The translations under genes and the position numbers were made by a program. Positions 1 to 7,204 of a stretch of DNA of 20,125 nt are shown piece by piece. The stretch is from positions 1-20,125 of the forward strand of contig JACETS010000024.1 of NCBI GenBank assembly GCA_013911195.1. Direction: 5' to 3'. The DNA comes from Verrucomicrobiales bacterium. Its GTDB lineage: Bacteria > Verrucomicrobiota > Verrucomicrobiia > Verrucomicrobiales > DEV007. Position 1 is the first letter of the stretch; every line of letters begins with the position of its first letter. The notes beneath the pieces are model-generated. The model ran no database searches. It was not told the DNA's origin and saw nothing but the letters and a program-made list of their open reading frames with translations.

Positions 1-6
1 TAATTT

Positions 7-1005
7 ATGTATTCAAAATTGATTTTCTTTTTGGTTCTTTTGTTGATCAAATGCCCTGCTATTTCAAAGGAATTTACTGGAGCCAAAAGAATTAAATTTT
101 TGAATTATCCTAATTGTATTCAGTTGAAAAATAAATCTGGCACGGTTGTTATTTTAGGTCATCACGTGGGTGGTCGCGTTCTTAGTTATACTCAAGCAGG
201 AAAAGAGTCGCTTTACATCGGGCCTAACGAAAAAGAATGGCAGCCAGACAATAATAAAAAACCATCCTCCGCTGGTCGTTTTGACATTGGGCCAGAATAT
301 TTAATTCCTAAAAGACAAGAACTATGGTCCGGAGTATGGGAATCTAAGATTATTGGAAATAGAAGTGCACGGCTCATCAGTAAAGTTTCTGAAGATGCCG
401 GTATTAGACTTATTCGTGATTTTACACTTGCTGAGAATTCTTCCCATCTTATTTGCACCCAAACTATGAAAAACGAATCAAATAAAATTCAACGTTGGTG
501 CCATTGGGGAAGAATGTTTGCCATCCATGGAGGCATTGGAATCGTGCCATTGACTCCTGATCATAAAAGGTTTCCGAAAGGGTATATTATGATGAGAGGA
601 AGAGATGAAATGCTTATTCTTCCAGAGGATCCGATGATCCGCAAAAGAGGTAACTATCTTGAAATATTAGGACCACCGTCTGAGCCTAAGTTAGGATTTG
701 ATTCCTTCGCCGGTTGGTTTGCTTATCAAATGCCCAATGATTTAGCCTTCATAAAAACTTACAAAACCTATCCTAATCGTCTTTACGGTGAGATTGCTGG
801 TTTAACTTTATCAATATGGTATCCAAAAAAAGAATGGGTGCCAGCTTGTGAACTTGAACCTATAGGCCCAATGGAGGAAATAAAACCTGGCAAGAAAGCC
901 TCATTCACCGAAAACTGGTATTTGATTGATAATCCTTATCCAAAAAAAGATGAACTAGTAGACCTATCACTTATTCAATCTAAAGTTGAAAAGCTTAACC
1001 ACTAA
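7..1005 (+). CDS. Secreted DUF4380-like protein (aldose-epimerase-like beta fold)
   Basis: A 332-residue protein with a Sec signal peptide: a hydrophobic run at residues 4-14 and likely cleavage near residues 19-21. The body resembles the DUF4380 family, which is thought to have a galactose-mutarotase-like beta-sandwich; this is from memory of the family. Conserved-looking blocks are GGRVLSY (55-61), GRFDIGPE (90-97), LWSGVWE (106-112), CHWGRMF (165-171) and GPPSEPKLGFDSFAGW (222-237). No catalytic residue can be assigned with confidence. It ends 4 nt before the lactonase gene, so the two are probably cotranscribed, which hints at a shared sugar or lactone substrate. The start lies only 7 nt from the window edge, so the upstream context is unseen, but the signal peptide supports this ATG. 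The biochemical function is unknown. Confidence 0.8.
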   Translation: MYSKLIFFLVLLLIKCPAISKEFTGAKRIKFLNYPNCIQLKNKSGTVVILGHHVGGRVLSYTQAGKESLYIGPNEKEWQPDNNKKPSSAGRFDIGPEYLIPKRQELWSGVWESKIIGNRSARLISKVSEDAGIRLIRDFTLAENSSHLICTQTMKNESNKIQRWCHWGRMFAIHGGIGIVPLTPDHKRFPKGYIMMRGRDEMLILPEDPMIRKRGNYLEILGPPSEPKLGFDSFAGWFAYQMPNDLAFIKTYKTYPNRLYGEIAGLTLSIWYPKKEWVPACELEPIGPMEEIKPGKKASFTENWYLIDNPYPKKDELVDLSLIQSKVEKLNH

Positions 1006-1009
1006 ACCC

Positions 1010-2125
1010 ATGAAACATTATATTCTTCACCTTTTCATTATTTCGTTACTTAGTAGTTTTTCATTCGCTGAAAAAATAGATGTCTACTTTGGGACTGGAG
1101 GCCGTGAATCAAAAGGAATTTATCACTCCAAATTTGATACAGAATCAGGTAAATTATCGAATCCAAAACTAGCCGCAGAGATTAAAGGTCCAGGATTTCT
1201 CGCATGGCATCCTGACCGGTCCAAGGTTTATGCTGTTGCAGGAATTGATAATGGTCCAGGAGTAGCAGGGTTCCATGTGAAAAAGGATGGCACTCTCGAA
1301 AAATTTACTTCTTCTCTAATTCGTGATGGTGGTGGAACTCATATTGCTGTGCATCCGTCTGGTAAGTTTTTGCTCACGGCACAATACGGCGGCGGTTCTA
1401 CAGCACTTTTGCCAATAAATGATAATGGAGAACTGGGACAATCAGTAGTCATTGATCATGAGGGTGGTTCAAAAGTTGTTGGAAACAGACAAAATTCTCC
1501 TCATCCTCATTGGTGCGGTTTTTCTCCCGACGGAAAGTATGCCTTCGTGCCTGATTTAGGTACTGATAATATTCATATATATAAGGTGAATGCAGAACAA
1601 ACCAATATTTCGAAGCACGGTCTTGCGGCAAGTGTCCCTGGAGGTGGCCCCAGGCACATGCGGTTTTCCGCCGACGGGAATTTTATTTACCTACTTAATG
1701 AGCTGTCTCTTTCCGTTACAACTTTTTCTTATGACAAAGAAAACGGTAAGGCAAAAAAATTAACAACGACACAATCCTTATCCAATGAGACAAAAGAGAA
1801 AGAGGATTTTAACTCAGCTGCAGAAATATTAATCCACCCTAACGGTAAGTATGTTTGGTCCTCCAATAGAGGGAACGATAGTATAACTTGTTATGAGGCT
1901 AATCCCTCAACAGGAAAATTGACCGTCACAGAGGTTGAGCCTATAAGAGGTGCCTGGCCTCGTAATATCAATATCGATCCATCTTCAAAATGGATTCTTG
2001 CTGCAGGGGCTCATTCAAACACGATTGCTGTACATAATATCGATCCTGAAAACGGAAGCCTTACATTTCAAACTCGGAGTATTATAAGTGTGCCTGGGCC
2101 CATCTGTATTCTTTTTGCAAAATAG
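1010..2125 (+). CDS. Secreted lactonase, seven-bladed beta-propeller (6-phosphogluconolactonase-like)
   Basis: A 371-residue protein of the lactonase propeller family (PF10282, the YbhE/Pgl type), which hydrolyses sugar lactones such as 6-phosphogluconolactone. Repeated blade signatures are visible: FLAWHPDRSKVY (63-74), HIAVHPSGKF (111-120), CGFSPDGKYAFVPDLG (169-184), RHMRFSADGNFIYLLNE (215-231), ILIHPNGKYVWSSNRG (273-288) and NINIDPSSKWILAAG (319-333). Unlike the cytoplasmic Pgl enzyme it has a signal peptide (cleavage near SFA-EK, residues 18-22), so its lactone is probably unphosphorylated and periplasmic; that is inference. I chose the ATG at 1010 because it begins directly with the signal peptide. 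An in-frame TTG at 986 would overlap the preceding gene and add eight residues that spoil the signal. The gene converges on the DUF1501 gene with a 24-nt gap and no evident terminator hairpin. Confidence 0.9.
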   Translation: MKHYILHLFIISLLSSFSFAEKIDVYFGTGGRESKGIYHSKFDTESGKLSNPKLAAEIKGPGFLAWHPDRSKVYAVAGIDNGPGVAGFHVKKDGTLEKFTSSLIRDGGGTHIAVHPSGKFLLTAQYGGGSTALLPINDNGELGQSVVIDHEGGSKVVGNRQNSPHPHWCGFSPDGKYAFVPDLGTDNIHIYKVNAEQTNISKHGLAASVPGGGPRHMRFSADGNFIYLLNELSLSVTTFSYDKENGKAKKLTTTQSLSNETKEKEDFNSAAEILIHPNGKYVWSSNRGNDSITCYEANPSTGKLTVTEVEPIRGAWPRNINIDPSSKWILAAGAHSNTIAVHNIDPENGSLTFQTRSIISVPGPICILFAK

Positions 2126-2149
2126 ATGTTCAGATATAAGCGACTTTAA

Positions 2150-3631
2150 CTAAGACAAAACACCTTTGATTACTTCCGCAGGAACAACGCCAGTAAGCCG
2201 TTGATCTAATCCCCCATAGTGATAAGTCAACGTTTCATGATCTAATCCCATAAGATGAAGAATAGTAGCATGCAAGTCTCGAACATGATGCTTATTAACT
2301 GCAGCTTCATGACCTAAGGGATCAGTCTCTCCATAACTAGTTCCAGCTTTAACTCCACCTCCTGCAAGGAAATAACTGAATCCCTTTGGATTATGATCAC
2401 GACCACCGTTGTTTCCCTGTGATACAGGTTGGCGACCAAATTCGCCTCCCCAAACTACCAAAGTCTCCTCTAGCATTCCACGACGATCCAAATCCTCAAG
2501 AAGACCGGCAATAGGGACATCAATTTCAGGTCCATGTATTTTAAGATTTTCCTCTGCTCCATTATGAGCGTCCCAGTTTTGTTGCTGGTGCCCTCCACCA
2601 GAATATAACTGAACAAACCTAACCCCTCTCTCAACGAGTCGGCGAGCAATCAAACACTGACGCCCAAAATGAGAAGTCGGGATGGAAAGCTTGTGTTCTC
2701 CCTTGCCCATATGAAGCCCATAAAGGCGTTTCGTTTGCTCATTTTCTGAAGAAATATTTAAAGCCTCAGGAGCAGATGTATGAAGTTGATAAGCTAGATC
2801 ATAGCTTGCTATTCTAGCGCTTAATTCCGAATAGGATTCTTTTCCTTTTTTATGCAATTCATTAAATGCATTGATAGCACTTATCTTGTCTCCCTGCATA
2901 GCATGAGAGATCATTGAATTTGGCTTCAAGTTTAAGATTGGATTGCCCTTAGACCTTAGAATCGTGCCCTGATAAGCAGCAGGCATGTAACCACTTGCCC
3001 AATTTGCCGCTCCTGGAATTGGGCCCCCACGCGCATCAAGCATAACAACAAATCCCGGTAAGTTCGGGTTAGTACTGCCAAGACCGTGAGCAACCCATGC
3101 GCCAAGAGATGGGTGACCTTGCAGAATTCGACCACAATTCATTTGAAGGTTTGCAGAACCATGAGCAAATGAATCCATGTATAGAGATTTAATCACGGCA
3201 AGTTTGTCCATATGCTTTGCCACATTGGGCAAAGCATCCGAACACCAGAGGCCTGAATCGCCATGTTGTGTAAATTTTCTTTTTGAAGCTAGAAGTTTGG
3301 ACTTACGAACATCTCCACGGCGAATTTCCATATTAACTTCTTTACCATCATTTTTTTGGAGCTCTGGCTTATAATCAAATAGATCCATCTGAGAGGGCCC
3401 TCCATACATATAGAGAAAAATGCATGCCTTGGCCTTCGCAGGAAAGTTTTGAGGCTTAGGCGCCATTGGATTTATCAGAGTACTAGCCGGTACGGCGCCA
3501 AATACTTTTTCTCCCGAAAAGATTCCTGATAAAGAGAGGCCGGCCATTGACGTGCCAAAAGCTTTCATAAAGCCCCTGCGGCTTTGTTCTTCAGCATATT
3601 CTTTAATAGTATTCATTGGCATGTATCTCAT
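2150..3631 (-). CDS. DUF1501 protein, Tat-exported
   Basis: A 493-residue DUF1501 family member, related to the alkaline phosphatase/sulfatase fold and of unknown biochemical role. A twin-arginine signal is present (SRRGFMK, residues 17-23, then a hydrophobic stretch to about residue 45), so it is probably exported folded. Family-typical blocks are YMYGGPSQMDLFDYKP (74-89), NWDAHNG (352-358), WGGEFGRQP (394-402) and RDHNPKGFSYFLAGGG (411-426), whose Asp, His and Glu residues probably bind metal. Translation could also begin at Met4 or Met6; none of the three ATGs has a good ribosome-binding site. It is the last gene of a three-gene minus-strand operon, 15 nt after the DUF1549/DUF1553 gene. 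DUF1501 and DUF1549/DUF1553 genes are habitual neighbours in Planctomycetota and Verrucomicrobiota, which implies that the products work together. Confidence 0.95.
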   Translation of the reverse strand: MRYMPMNTIKEYAEEQSRRGFMKAFGTSMAGLSLSGIFSGEKVFGAVPASTLINPMAPKPQNFPAKAKACIFLYMYGGPSQMDLFDYKPELQKNDGKEVNMEIRRGDVRKSKLLASKRKFTQHGDSGLWCSDALPNVAKHMDKLAVIKSLYMDSFAHGSANLQMNCGRILQGHPSLGAWVAHGLGSTNPNLPGFVVMLDARGGPIPGAANWASGYMPAAYQGTILRSKGNPILNLKPNSMISHAMQGDKISAINAFNELHKKGKESYSELSARIASYDLAYQLHTSAPEALNISSENEQTKRLYGLHMGKGEHKLSIPTSHFGRQCLIARRLVERGVRFVQLYSGGGHQQQNWDAHNGAEENLKIHGPEIDVPIAGLLEDLDRRGMLEETLVVWGGEFGRQPVSQGNNGGRDHNPKGFSYFLAGGGVKAGTSYGETDPLGHEAAVNKHHVRDLHATILHLMGLDHETLTYHYGGLDQRLTGVVPAEVIKGVLS

Positions 3632-3646
3632 TTAACAAAAATTGGA

Positions 3647-6205
3647 CTAATCAATATAAACAAATTCGTTGAGATTCAAAAGCAGGGAGCAGAATTCTGC
3701 CATTGCTCTCTCTTTAATGGTGGAAGAATTATTTTCTAGAACAATCTTTCTATCCGTTCTTTTTAAATCAGATTCATTGTAATCAATTTTAATGATTGGA
3801 TAAGACTTGCCGTTCTCTTCAAAAGAAAGCCTATCGAATATCACATTTCCTCTCCAAGAACTAACTCCTAATCGACCCTCTTGAGTAATGGGATTTTTAT
3901 CTATTGCTAAAAAATTTTTTCCTGCAAAATCAATTTTGATTTCGTTTGAGTTAAATCTAATAGAGAAATCTAGAAACCCTCTCCTTAAATCCCCAGATGA
4001 AATTTTTGCAAGCGTTACAATTTTATCTTTCTCATGTCTGTTAAAACTAATTTCGTTTGAAATTGCATCAATTAATACTGCGTAACCGTCAAACAAATCA
4101 CCATCTGCTTTAGCTCGAAGCAAAATTGAAGCTCTTTCAGCCGTATCTTCTAATTTTATCTTTCCACTGAGAATGAAATTTTTTACCTCCATATTATATA
4201 ATGCAAATGGAGGAAATTCCGATTCTGCGTTTAATATACCCTCATATCCGCCTGTCCATTTTCCTTTATAGTAATTCCAATTAGTTTTTGGCCCTTTTAA
4301 AAACTGCTGAGCAGGAAGAATTTTATAAAATCCATCAAAAAGTGCCGGCGGATAATCAGGTCTAAACCTTATATAATTTTCCATAGGTTGTTGATTAGTT
4401 AGTTGCTCAGCAAGGAACTTGTCAGCCATTATAGATTCATCACTTGATGGTTCTCTGCCCAATACTATCCGATAAGCCTCTTTGACAGGATCTTGAGCCT
4501 CTAAAGATTTATTAGCTATTGCTTTTGCACTATTAATAACGAGCTCACTATTCAGCATCAAAAGTGCCTGGGTGGCGACAGTTGTCTGAGGTCGAGTTCC
4601 CAAAGACCCTTCTGTATTAGCATAATCAAATAATTCAAAAAATGGATAAACCATTGTTCTCTTTACGTAAGCATAAACACTCTTTCTTTTTTGTTCTTCT
4701 TCACCAGACCACCCCCATCCTCGACCAGGTTTGGATGCACCAGAAAGAACTTCCCCGCTCAATGCAGGGTAAAAACTTGGGCCACCTCTCTTCTTATTTA
4801 TAAGACCACTAACTTGAAGAATTTTATCTCTTAATGTTTCGGCTTCGAGTCGTCTTAGATTCATTCTCCAATGATGAATATTACTTGGATCTTTAGTCAT
4901 ATTATTAGGGTTAGACTTTGAGGATCTCTTATATGTTTTGGAATTCATTATTATACGGTGCATGTGCTTTACCGACCAACCATTGCTTACAAACTCAGTG
5001 GCTAACCAATCTAAAAGTTTTAAGTTTGAAACTGGTTCGCCAGCTTGGCCGAAATCATTTGGGCTGCCCACGATTCCTTTGCCGAAGTGATATTGCCATA
5101 TTCGATTCACCATAACCCTCGAAGTTAATGGGTTTGATGGGTTTGCTATCCAATTGGCCAAGGCTAGTCGTCGACCAGAACTATGACCAGTCGGAACAGG
5201 TTCAGTGATTTTCATTTTAAAAACACTAGGAACTGAAGGTTCAACTTTATAATCAGGTTTAGCCGCCTCGCCTCTAATTAAAACATGGGTCTCAGGTACA
5301 TTTTCCCCATTCTCACTAATAGTTAATGCTTCTCCTCCACTAATTGAACTGAGAATTGAACTATTCTTTCCTGGCTTTTCATAGCCTTTAACATTCCTAA
5401 AGTAGGCAAGTAACGAGTAGTAATCTTTTTGGGAAATAGGATCAAACATATGGTCGTGGCATCGAGCACATCCTGTCGTCAATCCTAAAAAAGTTTCTGA
5501 AGTCGTTCTTAAAATATCATCTAATTCGTCGAACTGAGCAGTCTTCTTATCATCAGGCTCATCATCCCAAACTCCTAATCTATAAAATCCTGTCGCAATT
5601 TTGCTTTCATCGCCCCCTTGAACAAATGGTCTATCAGTATTAAAAGCTTCCGCAATAAGCTCATCTCCCGCCAGCTGTTCAAGAATAAAACGATCATAGG
5701 GTTTATCATTATTAAAAGCATCAATCACGTAATCTCGGTAACGCCATGCATTAGGTTTTTCATCATCTCTCTCATATCCATTCGTTTGTGCGTATCGAAC
5801 AACATCTAGCCAGTGGCGGCCCCATCTTTCTCCGTATTCTGGCATTTGCAGTAACTTATCAATTAATTCTGAGAAAGCCTTACCTGTACTCGATGGATCA
5901 GATACGAAGGCTTCTATTTCCTCATGTCTAGGTGGGAGTCCTATCAAATCAAAGTATGCTCGCTTAATCAAAACCTCACGGCTTGCCTCACCGTTTGGTT
6001 CAAGTTCATTTTCTTTGATAGCATTATTAACTATTATATCGATTGATGAATCTTTATGGATGCTTTCGTCAACTTGCTGGAAAGCCCAATAGTTTTTATC
6101 CTCTTCAGAAATACTAAATTTTCCCTCAGCAAAAATATTGGGCTGAAATATTATCAAAATAGCAAGGCTGAATACAGCATTACATGTGCAGTTAACTAAA
6201 CTCAT
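3647..6205 (-). CDS. DUF1549/DUF1553 protein with one CxxCH motif and a ConA-like insertion
   Basis: An 852-residue exported protein. A Sec-type signal occupies about residues 1-27. DUF1549 spans about 56-268 and includes ERWGRHWLDVVRYAQTNGYE (126-145) and CARCHDH (246-252), a possible c-type haem site. DUF1553 begins near 342 (RRLALANWIANPSNPLTSRV, 345-364) and reaches about 600 (VLGREPSSDE, 581-590). Its usual closing segment, EFCSLLLNLNEFVYID (837-852), appears only after about 220 extra residues. Those extra residues look like a concanavalin-type beta-sandwich (LLRAKADGDLFDGYAVLID, 695-713). The N-terminal PSCyt1 haem domain that often precedes DUF1549 is absent. The start codon overlaps the isomerase stop codon (ATGA), indicating translational coupling, and DUF1501 follows. 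The function of the family is unknown; a role in electron transfer or at the cell surface is inference. Confidence 0.95.
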   Translation of the reverse strand: MSLVNCTCNAVFSLAILIIFQPNIFAEGKFSISEEDKNYWAFQQVDESIHKDSSIDIIVNNAIKENELEPNGEASREVLIKRAYFDLIGLPPRHEEIEAFVSDPSSTGKAFSELIDKLLQMPEYGERWGRHWLDVVRYAQTNGYERDDEKPNAWRYRDYVIDAFNNDKPYDRFILEQLAGDELIAEAFNTDRPFVQGGDESKIATGFYRLGVWDDEPDDKKTAQFDELDDILRTTSETFLGLTTGCARCHDHMFDPISQKDYYSLLAYFRNVKGYEKPGKNSSILSSISGGEALTISENGENVPETHVLIRGEAAKPDYKVEPSVPSVFKMKITEPVPTGHSSGRRLALANWIANPSNPLTSRVMVNRIWQYHFGKGIVGSPNDFGQAGEPVSNLKLLDWLATEFVSNGWSVKHMHRIIMNSKTYKRSSKSNPNNMTKDPSNIHHWRMNLRRLEAETLRDKILQVSGLINKKRGGPSFYPALSGEVLSGASKPGRGWGWSGEEEQKRKSVYAYVKRTMVYPFFELFDYANTEGSLGTRPQTTVATQALLMLNSELVINSAKAIANKSLEAQDPVKEAYRIVLGREPSSDESIMADKFLAEQLTNQQPMENYIRFRPDYPPALFDGFYKILPAQQFLKGPKTNWNYYKGKWTGGYEGILNAESEFPPFALYNMEVKNFILSGKIKLEDTAERASILLRAKADGDLFDGYAVLIDAISNEISFNRHEKDKIVTLAKISSGDLRRGFLDFSIRFNSNEIKIDFAGKNFLAIDKNPITQEGRLGVSSWRGNVIFDRLSFEENGKSYPIIKIDYNESDLKRTDRKIVLENNSSTIKERAMAEFCSLLLNLNEFVYID

Positions 6206-7077
6206 ATTTGAAATTTCAGGCTCTGACTAAGTCCCTCTATTTTATTTAAATAATCTAAGCTTCGATGAATTCCATCTCTAGTGTCATGGAGTGGTTCGTA
6301 TTCAATTAAACAAACTCCATCATAAATCATATTGTCAAATAGGTAGGCATAATCTAAATCATCATCACCTATGGCCACAGCTATCCAGCCATCACCTTTT
6401 CTTTTCCAATCCTTCAAATGACAATAATTAATTCTCTCATTAATCTGCTCTAAGCAGCAATTTTTATCCTCAGGCCGAACGGCTTTTATATTACCAGGAT
6501 CATAATTGAATCCAACTTTCGGAGGTAGTTGATCGATTAGTCGGGTAAGGGAGTCTGGATCTGTAGAAACTGAATTAAAATGATGAGCAGCTTCATCATC
6601 ATCAAAAGTTATACCTCCGTGAGTTTCTATAGCAATGGTCATATCGAGCCTTTGGCATAACTCATCAGTGTCCCAAAAAGCTTTAATCATACGATCCCAA
6701 ATAACAGCATCAACTTTTTCAACAGGTGTAAACCCAGCAAATAATCGAACTTGTTTGGCTCCACAATCCGCAGCTGCCTGAATTTGTTTCATCGCTTTAT
6801 CGACCATCTCAAGATGATCTTTTTCTGAAACCAAGGTAAAATCATTCTCAATACAACAGAAAGGCGTCGCGATATTAAATTCTTCGTTTAATGATTTAAA
6901 ATTTACTATTTCATCCGAATCTGGAAATTCTGAAAGCCTGCCCTCTTGATTCCCACCAATACCAAATTCAAGCCATTTAAAGTTAAAATCACGAGCAATT
7001 TCAAAATGCTCTCGCATTGGTAAATGACGGAAACCCCATTCACCACATCCGATTTTTATGACCTTTTTATCCTGCAT
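6202..7077 (-). CDS. Sugar phosphate isomerase/epimerase-like TIM barrel
   Basis: A 291-residue member of the xylose-isomerase-like TIM-barrel superfamily (AP_endonuc_2, PF01261), which includes tagatose/psicose epimerases, hydroxypyruvate isomerases, inosose dehydratases and enzymes acting on 3-keto sugars. The likely metal ligands sit in the usual places: Glu151 (AIETHGG), Asp193 (NYDPGN), His220 (YCHLKDW) and Glu259 or Glu261 (LIEYEPL). It has no signal peptide, so it is the one clearly cytoplasmic enzyme of the window, probably acting on a sugar taken up after extracytoplasmic degradation. It leads a minus-strand operon and overlaps the next gene by 4 nt. The exact substrate cannot be read from the sequence. 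Confidence 0.9.
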   Translation of the reverse strand: MQDKKVIKIGCGEWGFRHLPMREHFEIARDFNFKWLEFGIGGNQEGRLSEFPDSDEIVNFKSLNEEFNIATPFCCIENDFTLVSEKDHLEMVDKAMKQIQAAADCGAKQVRLFAGFTPVEKVDAVIWDRMIKAFWDTDELCQRLDMTIAIETHGGITFDDDEAAHHFNSVSTDPDSLTRLIDQLPPKVGFNYDPGNIKAVRPEDKNCCLEQINERINYCHLKDWKRKGDGWIAVAIGDDDLDYAYLFDNMIYDGVCLIEYEPLHDTRDGIHRSLDYLNKIEGLSQSLKFQI

Positions 7078-7204
7078 CTTTGGAAATAATAAAACATTAT
7101 TACAGCTAACTAAACCCTGTTTTTAGTAAGAATTATATTAAATAGTCACATAAACAGAGAGCTAGATGCGAAATATCAATATTAGTATATCTTCTGAAGA
7201 ATTT
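7078..7204. promoter_or_regulatory. Divergent intergenic region, isomerase operon and sulfatase cluster
   Basis: This AT-rich region separates the minus-strand isomerase operon from the plus-strand sulfatase cluster, so it should hold both promoters. A TATATT at 7134-7139 could be a plus-strand -10 box, but no convincing -35 lies at the right distance. A weak 6-bp inverted repeat (ACTAAA at 7109-7114, TTTAGT at 7122-7127) is the only other structure. If the sulfatase starts at the upstream ATG (7166), the region ends at 7165. Confidence 0.3.

Noticed and set aside
986..1009. TTG start at 986 for the lactonase gene
   Set aside because: It overlaps the previous gene and adds a polar extension before a normal signal peptide that begins at the ATG at 1010.
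7109..7127. Inverted repeat ACTAAA/TTTAGT between the isomerase and sulfatase genes
   Set aside because: Six-bp arms in AT-rich DNA are likely by chance, and there is no second copy or clear promoter relation.
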